This document shows positions 23,001 to 35,125 of a stretch of 64,000 nt of DNA, piece after piece. Under the pieces are notes generated by a model that was not told the DNA's origin, ran no database searches, and saw only the letters and a list, made by a program, of their open reading frames with translations. The position numbers and the translations under genes are program-made. The stretch spans positions 1,808,001-1,872,000 of the forward strand of contig NC_091942.1 in the NCBI RefSeq assembly GCF_041260155.1. Direction: 5' to 3'. This DNA comes from Ptychodera flava (Eukaryota > Hemichordata > Enteropneusta > Ptychoderidae). Within the stretch, counting starts at the first letter, position 1. Each line of letters opens with the position of its first letter.

Positions 23001-25066
23001 AATTGAAGTTTTAAGGTAGTATGCACCTCAAAAGTGAAAGATGTAAACTTTTGCTCAAACTCCCTGAATGAAACTTTCAACCATTCTCTTATCAAATCAA
23101 CAACAAAAAGAAGGTGTTACTTTGCAAAGTTTGGACTAATTAAACAAATTACCCAACATTTTGTGATATTTGAAATTTAAAATGGCCGCCATTCCTGTGT
23201 TAAATCTATGGGGGAAAAATTCAATTTTGGATTTCGAAAAACTAAGGTGGCGAAAGTTTTTCTTTCTCCACGAGCTTGAAAATGAGCCTCCACAAGTGGT
23301 AGATCAGAAAAGAATTGTAGAAATTTGAGAGTCCAACATATTCACATTCTGTTTAAAGGTTAGCATAAAAATGCTCTCTAATGTCTGGCTAAAAATATTG
23401 TTTAATATTTTTACAGTGTTTTCTGTTTTGTGAAATATAACCTTATGAGTGGTCACTAGACTTCCATCATCAAGATGATGGAAGCTAAAAAATTCAAAAA
23501 GAGCTATGAGAAATTCAGTGTTGTCAAGATTTACACCTATGATGATATCATGGAAAGACCAGGTTTTCGTGGTACTGTTTGTATGTGTACAAAATGTGGA
23601 GATCCTGAACCAGATAAATAATGCATGCCTGGTGTGCTGACTTCTCTTTTACACTCCAACCTCTCCCTAGCCCCTAGTTACCATCACTAGATTTCCTGCT
23701 GTACATGTTATTTTATTCATACATTGCCTTGGTTACTAAGTGCAACTGTTGTCAATGAAATTGAAATCTTATCATCAGGATAGCTGGAACAACCAGGCAC
23801 TGTACACACAAACACTTAGCAGTGGCAATGCCGTAAGAAGGTTGACACCATTGCCAGGCACTGTACACACAAACACTTAGCAGTGGTAATGCCGTAAGAA
23901 GGTTGACACCATTGCCAGGCACTGTACACACAAACACTTAGCAGTGGTAATGCTGTAAGAAGGTTGACACCATTGCCACAGGTGACTCTGTGTAAGCTTC
24001 CCTGTCTTACATCACTGTAAGATGTTTTCACATAGGAAAACTTGGTCATCAGGAGTAAATTCTTCCTCAAAAAATGATATTGACCAGGTTAATTTGTATT
24101 TCTTGAGTTATTCTTTGATATTTGATACAAGCGCATATGTTTGCTCATTAAATTATTGTACTCAATCAACCTTTCTGTTATGAAAATTTGGCAAGTCATA
24201 GGACTGTTATAAGCTATACGTAAAGTAACACCTCTGCTTGGAACCTGAGTTATATTTTCACAAAGTATACAGCAACACTGTTATCTTTAATTCTGGTCTT
24301 TGTTCTCTTTCACAGGGGAGTGTAAAGACTTCATGAAAGTTTACATGTCATGCTTACAACAGAATAGATTTGACAATGGAAAGTGTAGAGAAGAGGCTAA
24401 GTCTTACCTCCAGTGTAGGATGGATAAGTAAGTTTTACAGATTTACCACGTCTCACCATAGACAGTAGTGTCTCTACTGTCTATGGTCTCACAATCCACA
24501 CAGCCAACATTCCAATACATTGGTTCAGAGTTGTTTCATGAATCAATATGAAAGTGCAATTACTTGGTTACATTTTGATGTTACAGCAGGAGCAGGAGAG
24601 GGAGTTCTAACCTACCACAGAGAACTTGTGTCTATTTCTTCCTGGTGTAGAGTAGGCTAGCTGGTTGAAAAGCTGTAGTTAGCAAAGTAACCTCTGAAAT
24701 AATCCTGGATCAAGCTAGGTTCCCCATATGGCATAATATGCTATAAACTTCTGTAATGTAATGTATTTTCACTGGCTTGACATGTCACATGCAACATGTA
24801 TGAGTGACAGACTTGGCTACTGGAAGGCTCCTTAAAACAAACAGAGACCTGAGATTTTACTGACTTGATCTTATTGCATGTATCACAAGGCAGGCCTCAC
24901 AGAATCTTGATTTTGTGTGCAGTTTTATAAATTTGACTTTAAAAGGCTTGAATTCACTTTTTTGTGTTTGACTTCATTTTACAGGGAGCTGATGGCAAAA
25001 GAACCTCTCAGTAAATTAGGATACAGTGACTTAGAAGATAAATCAACAACAAAAGATGAATCATGA
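20072..25066 (+). CDS. COX19: Cytochrome c oxidase assembly protein COX19
   Basis: Three exons, 20072-20150, 24316-24427 and 24985-25066, join in phase to give 90 residues, the usual COX19 length. Exon 1 starts MSATTFGQKSFTPRAP, the conserved N-terminus. Exon 2 holds the twin CX9C motif (CKDFMKVYMSC and CREEAKSYLQC), which forms two disulphides in a helical hairpin. Exon 3 gives ELMAKEPLSKLGYSDL before the TGA. Donors are GTAGGT and GTAAGT, and acceptors are CACAG and TACAG. COX19 is a soluble protein of the intermembrane space and cytosol that works with COX11 in copper delivery to cytochrome c oxidase. Intron 1 is 4.2 kb and carries several palindromes and a non-autonomous transposon. The neighbour TEFM is convergent. 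Confidence 0.95.
20228..20312. repeat. Palindrome 1 in COX19 intron 1
   Basis: GTTTCCGGCG...CCTCCCACCAC on the left pairs with GTGGTGGGAGGCC...CCGGGAACAC on the right, with about 25 bases between. The arms are imperfect, about 30 bp each. Confidence 0.65.
20322..20435. repeat. Palindrome 2 in COX19 intron 1 (43-bp arms)
   Basis: The arms begin GTAGCTGCAGTACAGTAGCT and differ at only one or two positions; the loop is about 25 bases. A related palindrome with the core CTCGANGTTTTGCCTGGGTA lies at about 33527-33607, so this is a dispersed hairpin family. Confidence 0.75.
20645..20741. repeat. Palindrome 3 in COX19 intron 1 (about 46-bp arms)
   Basis: GAGCACAGGCATT... and ...AATGCCTGTGCTTC are inverted arms with four or five mismatches. 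They meet almost without a loop at GATGCAATTGGTTGCATC. Confidence 0.7.
21207..22826. mobile_element. Non-autonomous hAT-like element with 5-bp duplication
   Basis: Ends read CTGTGTTAGCGCTG and, inverted on the right, CTGTGTTCGCGCTG. TAATG flanks both sides (21202-21206, 22827-22831). Near each end are copies of GCCAC/GTGGCGAA, as in the subterminal repeats of hAT elements. The middle (about 21420-22400) is a degenerate tandem repeat built on AACACGGAACG and ATGCAAATCGAC. No transposase. It sits in COX19 intron 1. Confidence 0.6.
23014..23345 (+). mobile_element. MITE of a three-copy family, copy A
   Basis: It begins TTAAGGTAGTATGCACCT and contains CCTCCACAAGTGGTAGATCA near its end. The same segments occur in reverse orientation at about 62545-62916 and partly at 50985-51210. 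Ends look like short inverted repeats around AGGTGCA. It lies in COX19 intron 1. Confidence 0.55.
23475..23621 (+). CDS. Small open frame of 48 codons in COX19 intron 1, unidentified
   Basis: The frame starts MMEAKKFKKSYEKF and ends CMCTKCGDPEPDK before a TAA. A CXCXXC cluster near the end and a polar composition look protein-like. The start codons overlap a perfect 24-bp palindrome (CTTCCATCATC and its inverse). It could be a transposase remnant, an unlinked small exon or chance. No promoter or splice evidence. Confidence 0.2.
   Translation: MMEAKKFKKSYEKFSVVKIYTYDDIMERPGFRGTVCMCTKCGDPEPDK
23793..23978. repeat. Three tandem copies of a 61-bp unit
   Basis: Copies starting at 23793, 23854 and 23915 each begin CCAGGCACTGTACACACAAA. 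They differ at only a few positions. Confidence 0.85.
24456..24490. repeat. Short hairpin with CCATAGACAGTAG arms
   Basis: ACCATAGACAGTAG is followed after a few bases by CTACTGTCTATGGT. It sits just after COX19 exon 2. Similar CATAGAC hairpins occur near 36537 and 54876. Confidence 0.6.
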
Positions 25067-28000
25067 CGTCACACAATCAACTGTCTGATTGGAAGACTCT
25101 TTAAAATATTGCAGTGTTTGAATTCAATATAACTGGGAAGACTACAAATATTGCAATATGAATGTGAATTTAATGTAATATCAAGACCTTCACCCAGGAT
25201 AAGGAGATTATTATATTCCATGAAGCCCTACCACTTTGAACTATATTCATGTACATATATGTGTGATCTTTTGTTGGCTACCGCCAAGTGAACATTGTGC
25301 AACTCATGGAGGTCACAGTCAAGGTCTATGAAGACTGGCTGTGTCTCACTGTAAATGGGAAAATGCAATTGTTTTTACCTTCTCGTGTCTATTTATAGAC
25401 AGAGAAGGTATTAGAGTTGAAAACCAATATGCTGCTGTCAAGAACTTCCGTCTGTCAAGACTTCCGTCTGTCAAGATCCGTTGACGTTATGCCATTGTGA
25501 TGGGTCATATCATAAACTGGTGGGGGTGTTCATGGCTCAGGTTGAGGTGTGGGAGAACGATTTTGAGCTATGACAAAAACCAAAAGGGACTTAGCGGCAT
25601 AGCCACAGTGTTAAGCCTTTCTCCAAGGTTTCTTAGTTGACTACAATCTATTACAGACTACTGAGCTGACGTTAGGGGTACTCACTTTGTGTTTGCTCAC
25701 TCTGTGAGCGCTAGTGTTTGGTACTGAGTTGCGTGGATATCCCCTCATGGCCTCACGTGATCTGGGCCTGTTGCATAATCTGCAGAGATAATCATATGCC
25801 TCCGAGTCTGAAATCTGTCATTGTGTAAGCCTGTCGGCATTTTCCTTGCATTTTTTCTCATTTAATTTTGCAAAATATCGGCGAGTACCTCAATATTTCA
25901 AGATAACCCTTTCTTCCCAATCGTTTCCTGGAGTTTCAGAGTCATATGAACGAAAATGAGTGAAAGTTTTAGACAGGAAAATCGGACGTCGGCCATGTTC
26001 AATGTTTACAGTACAATCAGAAGTTTACGTGGAGGAATTAACCAACAAACACAGGAGTGTTCATGATGTCCGCCCTCTAGAGGCAGACCCTCGTATATGA
26101 AGTACCACATTTGATGCTTGTGGAAAGCTTGACCACACAATGGAGCATTTAAACTTTTTAGAAAATGACAAACTGAATAAGAAGGTATTCAGAAAATGTC
26201 AAATACTGAGGAAAAATGCGCAAATATTCAAAATAAACAGGTTAACTGATTGGTCAGCTATAAAAAACAATGAAAATGTTTATGATCAAAAGTTTTTGAG
26301 ATGCGCACATTTTAACAAATACAGAAATTATTAACATTATAAATATAAGACCAAACTATTTTTTCAGGGATGGGACAGGTTGGAAATGAGGGGTGAGAGA
26401 CAAAGGCACTCCTATTGCTGCATGTGGATGCAGCCACACCATTTCATTTACAGCATACTTATTCACTGTGTTGTGTTCAAGTTCCATATTGTACTGACTG
26501 TCATACAAGGATAACATAAGCAAATCAAATCAAAGTAGAAAAGGATCAATGCTGTTGTGTGGTTTTGCTGAACATGGCTGATATTTCGCCCTATATATTT
26601 GGTATCCAGCAAAGGCATATTTTGATGTAAAGTCAAAATTAACACTACATTGCTGACATATATTTTACCGTTTCTGCATGAATTTTTCTTTTTTAAATTA
26701 TAGTATATTAGTACTTCAAACAGATTAACAGTTATCGTGATGTCAACCCATAATTTGACATTACAAAGACTGTAATTCTGCCAACTTTTTTTGTTTTTCA
26801 GTCATTTTATAAATTTGTGCACTGCACAAGATGATTGAACAAATTGCAATGTTTGAATTTGTAAACTCAAAGAATAAAAATCCTTTGGTCACAAATTAAA
26901 TTATTTTTTGAAAAGAAATTTACTCTTAAACACTTTTAGCATATATTCTTTACACGGTCATGTATTTCAAGGAAAATATGCCTATGAAAAACAGTAATTT
27001 CTTCACTTTCAATTTTTTTTCAATACTATGGCAATTATCAGCCATGAGGTTATACAAACACAAGACCAGATAGGCGTTTTTCATCATTTCCACAGGACTC
27101 TTTGGAAAATCCATTAAAAACAGTTAAAAGTGACTGGAAATGATCACTTGGTATACATTTAATTTACAGATGCCAAGTTGTGTATTTCACATGCACTCAG
27201 GTCAGTAAGGAAGTGCGTCATTACTATTTTGGACTGTTAATTCTTATTTCTGAATTGTTTAACTTTTTTCCACATTGAACTATCTTTAGGCAGTTTATAC
27301 TGTAGCTTAGAATTTTTTGATTGATGTATTTAATCATCTTTTGGGTTCTTTGGGTCCATATCCCACCTCATGCCCCTACATCATCAACTATTTACCAACA
27401 ACTCCATGCCAACAACCAATTACCTGACCTGGCCACACATTAGAGAAGGTACAGCGTCATTGACGGTATTTTTGTAGTTTGGTACTGCAGAGTGACCTGA
27501 AAGGTTGCTTAGTATGTTTTACTGTACAAATTATATCATTTCTGCAAATCAATGTCTTGACAAATATGGTCATGTCTTGAGTTCATGTTTGGGTCATGTA
27601 ACAGAAAAAAATACCCAGTGTTACTTCTTGGTTCTATATTTATGTAGAGCTTTGTGACTCAGAGTTTTAAAATGTTTGAAATGATCACTGATGCGTGAGT
27701 GTTTGTTTTGAGTGCTAGGACAGTGGGATGACATGGTGTCAGTAGTTTTGCACTGAGCTGTCTGGTAGTTCCTTGAAATCCTTAAACTCATTGTGAAAGT
27801 TAATAGAATAAATATGCAGTGTTTGATATCATGAAGTGCCATCTCACTTTACCAGAATAAAATTACAGATGAGGTCCTTAGACCAGTGGTTTTACTCTGG
27901 AATAAACATAGGGCCAAAGTCCCTGAAGCTACTATAGACATGGATACAAAATTAAGTATTTCCTTACTGTATGAAATTATCTCACTAAGGTCATCCTACG

Positions 28001-28177
28001 GACAAGTAAACTAAATATTAAAGCTGTCTGACCAGCGGTTTTGAAAGAACAAGCAACTCAACAGTTGACAGAGCTCTGTTGAGTTATGTAGAGAATAACC
28101 TTTTGTGACACATGTATTGATGAGAAGGTGGATATCTTTGATTAACATTGTGAGTTCTGTTTAATAAGTTGAGACTG

Positions 28178-28313
28178 TACATACTCAGAGAAAGTACACT
28201 GAAGAGACAAAGGTTTGAAACTTAAGAAGTTCAAGGTCATCAAAATACATACTCAGAGAAAGCACACTGAAGAGACAAAGGTTTGAAACTTAAGAAGTTC
28301 AAGGTCATCAAAA
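28178..28313. repeat. Tandem duplication of a 68-bp unit
   Basis: TACATACTCAGAGAAAG begins at 28178 and again at 28246. The two copies differ at about one base. Confidence 0.85.
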
Positions 28314-28859
28314 GCATTATAAGGAATCATGTTACACTTTCATTGCACTGTTTACACAGATTGCATAATTGCTATAAATAGCACATGAGGAATCTTTATA
28401 CAGCCCAGCTTTACCATAAAAACCCTATCACTTTGACCACTCTTTAATTGACCACTCTATTTTTTTCCTCAAAAAGTAATTTTATTTAATCCTTACAAAG
28501 TCAACCATAAATGGAAATTAGAACTTTCTCTATCTCTATCTCTATCTCTATCTCTATTGACTATTTTGAGCAATTTCTTTTAGATAACATACAGGGCACA
28601 ATAAATGACGGTTCAGAATATGTCAAAGTTGGGATTCAGGAAAGTTGCCTTTACATTTTTTAATCCTCCAAGATGGTAAGCATTTCACTATGAACTGTCA
28701 AAAAAAGTTGAACTGTCTGATAATTCTACACTAAAATTATTTTGGCTTTGATGATTTCCTAATTAATTCAATTATTTAAAATCATATTAATTATTTTTTT
28801 CTGGGTGAATTGATAGGGTTTATACAGTACAAGAATTACATACAATGTAAGTCAAATTT

Positions 28860-29276
28860 TGACCAAAAATGACAAAAAAATTCCTTAAAAATACAGATTT
28901 TGCATATTTCATCACAATTTGAACAAGTCTAAGTTGGGTTACCCTACGGACCTGTATACCAAATAACAAAGCTGTCTGACCAGCGGTTATGAAGAAGAAG
29001 ATTTTTTACCAAAAACACCTTTTTGGCATTAATTTGCCTATTTTCAACAATATCAAAAAATTAAAAAAAACAGTTTCTCAAAATCGTATTTTTCATCTAC
29101 ACAACAAATATCAAATCAGTAAGTACTGCGGTTCTCAAGATATTTGAGTGGCGGACGCCTCACAAACGGACATACATACATACATACATACATACATACA
29201 TACATACATACATACAGACTGACGCCGGACGGATACCCATCCCAATAGCTTCTATAGACTATAGTCTATAGTAGCT
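28860..29276 (+). mobile_element. Tail of a third element related to the tandem-repeat elements
   Basis: The order is the same as in 2480-3253 and 16850-17631: an AT-rich stretch with ACCAAAAATG-like starts, a receptor-like GGCGGACG region, a CATA microsatellite (29168-29215), and a terminal palindrome at 29246-29276 with arms TAGCT and AGCTA. The sequence itself is quite diverged, so it is a separate subfamily. The left boundary is unknown. Confidence 0.45.
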
Positions 29277-30034
29277 AAAAAGGATGTGCAGTGATTGCAC
29301 AGACTCAATACACAGGATGTGCAGTGAAAATGAACTCATGTGTACAAACTTGCATGGAAATACGCTGATTTCTATGAGTGTTTGTGCGCTTTGCTACCCA
29401 TGGTCCATTCAAATTCAGTGTTTTGCCCATAAATGTGTTCACCTTTGGATCAGCCACACAGTTCTCATGTCAGAGATAACAATGGACTTGGCCAATGCAT
29501 GGATCACGCAAAGTATATTGATGTTTCTGATGAATTTTGACTGATATCCAATTCAATTTAGAGTGATATTGTGTTGATTTTTGCGAAATGGATTCCATAC
29601 ATGTTTGTACCCATGGGTTCACTTGTACTGTCATCATGTGATCTCTCCTGGTCATACTGAGTCTGTGGAACTACCACATATCAATGATTTATCAATTCAG
29701 TCATCATTTTAAAAGTCACTTACTTTCGACTCTTTCTGTGGGGCCCATCACCCACCACACTGACAAATGTGTAAAAGGCAGTGTTGAGGCAAAATGTGGT
29801 TGTTACTGGACCTGACTGGGTATAACATGTCAACAGTCAATTTCACTTTTTGGGTCTAATTAAGCACCTAAATGTCAGCATTAATCACTGACTTTATTCT
29901 GAAAGTGAATGTGACGTACTTGGAGAAAGCTAATGAAACTGTTTTGTTTCATCAAATTCATAATTCAAGCAAACACATACTAAGTGACACATGAAATGAT
30001 TAAAATGAAATGAACACATGTAAAGGATAATCAT

Positions 30035-30040
30035 TTTATT
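30035..30040 (-). terminator. Poly(A) signal for TEFM
   Basis: AATAAA on the minus strand, about 53 bp past the TEFM stop codon. Confidence 0.5.
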
Positions 30041-30092
30041 TATATTTGTATAAAAGGAATTTTTAATTATAATAAAGCATTTCACATATGAA

Positions 30093-32586
30093 TCACTCTT
30101 CTGAGATGTTGTTTATTGCAAGTTCATAGAATGCGATAGCTTGCAGCAAACAATTGCTGAGGTATTCTTTCTCCAGTTGGCTGGTCGACAAGAACATTTT
30201 GATCAGCGGTGGCGGTATGATCACTCTTGGCTTTCGATGTGTGGCTGCCATTTCCACCAAACTTGTAGCTATGTGCTGTCCACTCTTTCTGTTTGAACCC
30301 ACAATCAAATCAAAATGTCTGCCCACAGTCATACGGCCAACGGTCACAACTTTGTGTTCGTGTGTGTCCGGGTAATGTCTGTTGAGCATGCCATAGAGGA
30401 TGCCCTCTAGTGTTCGTATATGAAGCAGCGCTGGAAGCAGGTTTAAGTTTTTCTTTCTGAATGTGATGTACTCCATGAGGTACAAGTCAGCAAAGGGCAT
30501 GTCTTCAACTACCGATGATACCTGGAAAATCAACACATGACACAAAAACTCATTGAGAAATAATCTCTATATCTTGATCCAAATTATTGCACCTGAGAGA
30601 ACTGCATACTGCAAACACACTGTACCACAAGTTACACTTTCAAATTGTTCACTGGAAATTATATACTCGTACGGCGGCCAAATTTTACTGACATATGCAA
30701 TCATTGTGCTGGATAAAATGCCAAGTAGTGAAACCATGAGATCTGATTTTTGGGATTTTAGGTATAAAACATGCCATTCACTCATTCATTGACATAAAAA
30801 TGGTCTGTGTTACCGTACAGCAGAAAATTGTCATGGTGATGCCAATATCCTGATGTCAATTATTGGCATTTTGATATGTAAATGTAAACTTACATTTTCA
30901 ACATAACTGATTGGATCATATCGTTTTGGCATAACATCCACTGTGTGTGATTTCCAATCATGGACTTCCATATTTCTGTTCATGTGAATCCATGCTATTG
31001 TCTTGAACCCCAAGTCAATGGAAACAACGCTTTGTAATGACTACAAAAAAAGAGAGATGGATGCCAAATTACAAAGTGCAAAAAGTGTATGCTGATGTGT
31101 GTTATTCTCTGATTTTATATCTGCATGATAACGAGAAGCTGAACCACTTCCTCAACAATTTCATATGAACACTCCTCAAGTTTAACAATCCAAGTCTTGT
31201 CTGCTTCGTGGCATTTAAAAGACACTAATAAAATGGAAAATTCCTGAAATTTATGACTGAAAATATCCATCCATCAGTCCACTGGCTTTGGACTAAATGT
31301 GTTCAACTTGCTGATGCATATTGTATTTTTAGTTGTAACTTTACCACGTATAATATTTTTGTCCGTCTGTACTGTGGTAACAATGAGTTGCAACTAGGAG
31401 AAAATGATATAAATTACTGGAAGACTGTGAAAATAAAAAAAAAATCTTCTAGAACTATGATGAGTAGAACAGATGAAAGTGTATATTTCTTGATACAAAA
31501 TCTACATGACATTAAAATTCCTGGACTCAGAAATTACAGATTAATTTTTGGAGCATTTCAGTTTCGTAATCACGCTGTATTTTTTACAGTACGGGGCCGT
31601 CGATTATAAGAGCCGACGCACAAGAAACGTAATTCCTTCGTTTTACTTGAAACCCCCTCCCTCCCCCTCAAAACGAAAGTTCTTATGCAAAATCAATTTC
31701 GTATTATGATCCCGTTTCTGACAAACCAACTCGCACCTCTACGATCCACACGCCCATGAAAAAATACCGGCAGGGCACATTAATTAATAAACCTCCACTT
31801 TACGCGTTTCACTTTTTAAGACAGAACATTTTAATGTATTTTGCACGTAGGAAAATGTTTCACGTACATGTTTCACGATGAAAGAGCATACGTTTTTTTC
31901 ACATTCATGTCTTTTCGTTGTGTTCTCAATGAACGCGAAGGTAGTTTTGCATTCTTGCTGCAAAGTCGCACGTCGAAAACAATAGAAAATCCTTATGCAA
32001 TTTTGACGCACACAAAACGAAATGAGCTTTTACCCCCACCCCCTAAACGAAAGAATTACGTTTGTTGTGCGTCAGCTTTTATTATCCACGGCCCCTAACT
32101 TACCTCAAGTCTTTCTCTTGGTAAATCTGGTTTCATTGCAAAGAAGTTTTGTTTGTTGTTTGTTTTGATCTGTTTTGTTGTAGGTCCTTTTTTGTCTTTA
32201 TTGACAATGTCTGTACAAAAGAACTGCAAACTCTTTTCACCAATACCAGGAAGATCAATTAAATTTGTGATGTCATCAAAAGGACCATGTTTCTCTCTGT
32301 GTTCCACAATCGCTTTTGCAATTTTGATTTTCAAATACTTGATTTTACAGAGTTCATCTTCACTGTCGTTATTGAACCTGTCTAGAATAAGTTTCCTTTC
32401 AGAATCACTGTACACAGTTGACAGAATTTTCTCTGATTTTACTCTTCCAAGTTTTGCTTCCTTAGATTCTTTAGTTTGTGTCTCTGTCTTATCAGTCTGG
32501 TTTTCTGCTGCATAATTTGTCATGGTTGTATCTGTTGAACAACATCTTGCTGACTTGGATGACCAAAACTGTAATCTATACACGAC
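30093..32586 (-). CDS. TEFM: Mitochondrial transcription elongation factor TEFM (first exon not found)
   Basis: Exons read leftward: 32586-32104 (161 codons), 31040-30894 (49 codons) and 30521-30093 (142 codons and TGA), all phase 0. The first has a helix-hairpin-helix part (residues about 85-120) around AIVEHREKHGPFDDITNL and LPGIGEKSLQ, the ComEA-like DNA-binding fold. The rest forms the RNase H-like pseudonuclease core, starting VSIDLGFKTIAWIHM and ending LLQAIAFYELAI. TEFM binds mitochondrial RNA polymerase in the matrix and makes it processive. The visible 352 residues approach the human length of 360. The 32586 edge is an acceptor (ATCTAG), so an upstream exon with the start and targeting peptide exists but was not identified. 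A MITE fills part of the first visible intron. Confidence 0.92.
31592..32095. mobile_element. MITE with about 50-bp inverted ends, beside the TEFM splice donor
   Basis: The left end reads CGGGGCCGTCGATTATAAG and the right end, inverted, GGGGCCGTGGATAATAAAAG. The similarity continues through GACGCACAA and AACGTAATTC. TA flanks both sides (31590-31591, 32096-32097), as for Tc1/mariner-type elements. The right end is two bases from the GTAAGT donor of the TEFM exon. No coding frame. Confidence 0.75.
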
Positions 32587-33526
32587 CTAGATGAAAACAA
32601 TAAAAACAGTTGACATGCATCAATAACACTGTGCTCTGTTTGATTAGAATTGACTTAATTGTACAAATGTGACATACATTAATTGTACATTGAGTAAAAC
32701 TTTCTGAAGAAAACTTATCGGTAACCATGTGTACAAAATTGTCACAGCAAGAGATCTGAATGTGTGAATCCATTGAACCTGCAAACCGAGTTTGAAAACT
32801 ATTCAACAAATGGTTTCCACCAAATGGATGTTTTGACTATCCATGAACACGTTGTCTTTGAAGTTACATACATGTATTCCAAATCTGAAAAGACTAAATT
32901 AGGGCAAACCTAGGTATAGAACTTTGTACCAAGTGTCAAAGCAATTAGACCAGAAGTGCCTAGGTATTGACCAATATCATATTTATCAATTACAATTATT
33001 TGCATACATTCGAGACTAGACTATTTACCAAGGACTTAGCATATGGTAAAACTGTGATAGATGCGATTGAACTGAAAGCAATGAAGAATTATCATTTGCC
33101 AAAGTCTGATTTAATGTCTCCTTTTTTGATGTCAAGTTTACCATGGAGGTAGAAGCAAGATTCATGCACAAAGTCTTGCATGCATACTGTTAGACTATAA
33201 ATGAGGGTTGAAGGTACAATAGAGCTAATGGTTGTATCTCCACAATCTGATGATGCATGTTAAAGGCCAACCAAAGCAATGCATGTGATGGAAACAAGTA
33301 ATTGGCCAACATTAACCCTGGGAGTAAAGGTGTACCTTGCTGTGGGACTATATAACCACTCCCTTCACTGTGTGTTTTTTGGGAGTGAGGGACCACATAC
33401 AGCAATGCATATGTAGGACCACAGTCCGGAGAGACCATGGTAGGACAAGTGGTCCCCAGCGAAGGTGTGCCATGGCGGAGAAAATGGAGGTAGAAGCGAG
33501 ATGAGGTACCTAGATGATGTACTGTA

Positions 33527-33607
33527 GCTCGACGTTTTGCCTGGGTATGTGGATTGGACGCATTTTGTCATCCAACCCACATATCCAGGCAAAACCTTGA
33601 GCTACTA
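33527..33607. repeat. Palindrome related to the one at 20322-20435
   Basis: GTAGCTCGACGTTTTGCCTG pairs with CAGGCAAAACCTTGAGCTAC across a loop near 33565. Arms are about 35 bp. The shared core marks the same hairpin family as in COX19 intron 1. Confidence 0.7.
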
Positions 33608-34069
33608 CACTACTTAACTGCGGCTCTGATGTACCATGGAGGTATGTATTAAAAGAAAGACCACCATGCACATTTTAGGTGTGGGCAGCTTTTGGCTGTG
33701 ACAATTGGGGAAATACTCTGCATATAGTAACTGTAATCACTCCCATATATTAAACGCATAGAGCTGTGGTACAAGGAATCGTTGATCACTCAGCAACCGC
33801 GTGGCACAATTTCAGTAGCCTGTTTTTAGTTGCGGTCACTGAAATCCAAATATTCAGCAATGAATTCCTGTGCAAAATTTTTGGAGGACGATGCGTTTGG
33901 AACAATACCTTGTCGGCACTTCGTCTAAAGACATTTCGTAGCATTTTGGGCGTTGATCAAAGAGCAGGACGTGGGACTTGTCAGTACAGAAGCATTGTAT
34001 TACTGTGACAACATGTAAAACGTGAGATCGAGCAGCGTTGCCTTGGCTCAGCAAGTTCTGAGGGAATCC

Positions 34070-34079
34070 CAAGATGGCG
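34070..34079 (+). promoter_or_regulatory. YY1-like motif CAAGATGGCG
   Basis: This matches the AAGATGGCG core that YY1 binds near many animal start sites, often of mitochondrial genes. It lies 1.5 kb upstream of the first visible TEFM exon. A link to TEFM is only a guess. Confidence 0.25.
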
Positions 34080-35118
34080 AAGGTGGTGAATGCGCATATT
34101 CAGTAGTTCATGACGTCAAAGGTATATCCTCAGAGAACGACTCTCGATCCTGCCCCCACGCTGTGAGAATCAAGATGTTTTCCCGGTACCAAGCATGTGA
34201 ACCGCCTTTCTAAGGGATCGTAATTTAATGATTCGTGTATCGTAGAGCTGTCTGGATGGAATGATTGTCCACATACTTATAGTTATGATGTGATTCTGGA
34301 TGTGGTTTAATTAGTGTTCTGCCGTAGATGGCGCTATATATTATATAAAAGGAGCACGCAATCAGCTTGGCCTAGCTCAGCTCAGGTGACATGTAAAGCT
34401 GGATGTGATACGGGGTTGCTAGGTAACGCGTTCTTGTTACACAAGGAAGTAACTTGCGGCAGTGAGATTTACGAGGCGTACATTTCTTAAGGTTACATTT
34501 AGATGTCGCTATGAGCACTCTGTCATCAAAACTCCAGATCAACTGAAGGATAACATCCGAACAAGTATCCCTCATTGGTGAAAATGAGCTTGTATCATAA
34601 ATTAAGAAATTGCTTGTGGCCAATACCAAAGAGATATAATTAATGAGGGACTGATCAGTTTCTTCGTCCTGGAGGGGGTCAACCCTGTTTTTGACTTTGG
34701 TGATGGGTGGTGGTCAGCCATTTTTGATTTCGGCAAAAAATAATCCAAAGCTTCCACAGGCCTAAGAAACTGACCAGTCCCTTATTGTGAATGAACTTCA
34801 AGAAGATGCATGTACGTTGTTGAATTTTGTCAATGTGACACTTATAAAGCCTGCATCTTCATTTATAACACAATTATATTAATGAAACATACTGGTCCTA
34901 AATTTTGCAGTTTGTATTTGAAAAATCGCTGACAAAGAAAAACAATGTCTTCAGAAAAATGAAAGACATTGACCGAGGCATATTGTAAAGTTGAATAATT
35001 TCAAACATTTTTCTTTTACAGTCACGTTCAACTCTCAACAAGAAGACATTTCATAAAATTGTTAAAATCTCCCAAAAGAAAAAAATCAGAGGCAATCTCA
35101 TTTTCTAGAAAAGTCTAC

Positions 35119-35125
35119 TTTTATT
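35119..35125 (-). terminator. Candidate poly(A) signal of the PLAT-ankyrin gene
   Basis: AATAAA on the minus strand, about 2.2 kb beyond the original stop at 37310. The interval 35126-37309 would then be the 3' untranslated region; it has no convincing frame, only a short hairpin near 36537 (CCATAGACCCTCAAG with its inverse). Confidence 0.3.

Larger units (their letters stand above)
25067..30034. other. Gene-poor interval between COX19 and TEFM
   Basis: The two genes converge here, so both 3' untranslated regions fall in it. No further gene was recognised in 5 kb. It holds a 68-bp tandem duplication at 28178-28313, a TCTATC run near 28525-28556, and the tail of a third tandem-repeat-type element at 28860-29276. 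Confidence 0.5.
32587..35110. other. Region upstream of TEFM: promoter side and missing first exon expected here
   Basis: The unlocated TEFM first exon should lie in this stretch or further right. No unambiguous donor and start pair was found. A palindrome lies at 33527-33607 and a CAAGATGGCG motif at 34070-34079. CpG density rises around 33780-34470, which fits a promoter. Confidence 0.35.

Noticed and set aside
32581..32583. GTG as start codon of TEFM
   Set aside because: A splice acceptor lies just upstream and nuclear genes start with ATG; the true start is on an unseen exon.
33365..33592. Possible mitochondrial targeting exon for TEFM (MAHLRWGPLVLP-like start near 33470)
   Set aside because: The composition is tempting but no phase-compatible strong donor follows, and the area is repetitive.
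34070..34119. Plus-strand frame starting at the CAAGATGGCG motif
   Set aside because: Stops after about 10 codons; the motif is better read as a possible regulatory site.
34360..34400. tRNA-like CTAGCTCAGCTCAGG stretch
   Set aside because: No B box or cloverleaf could be built around it.
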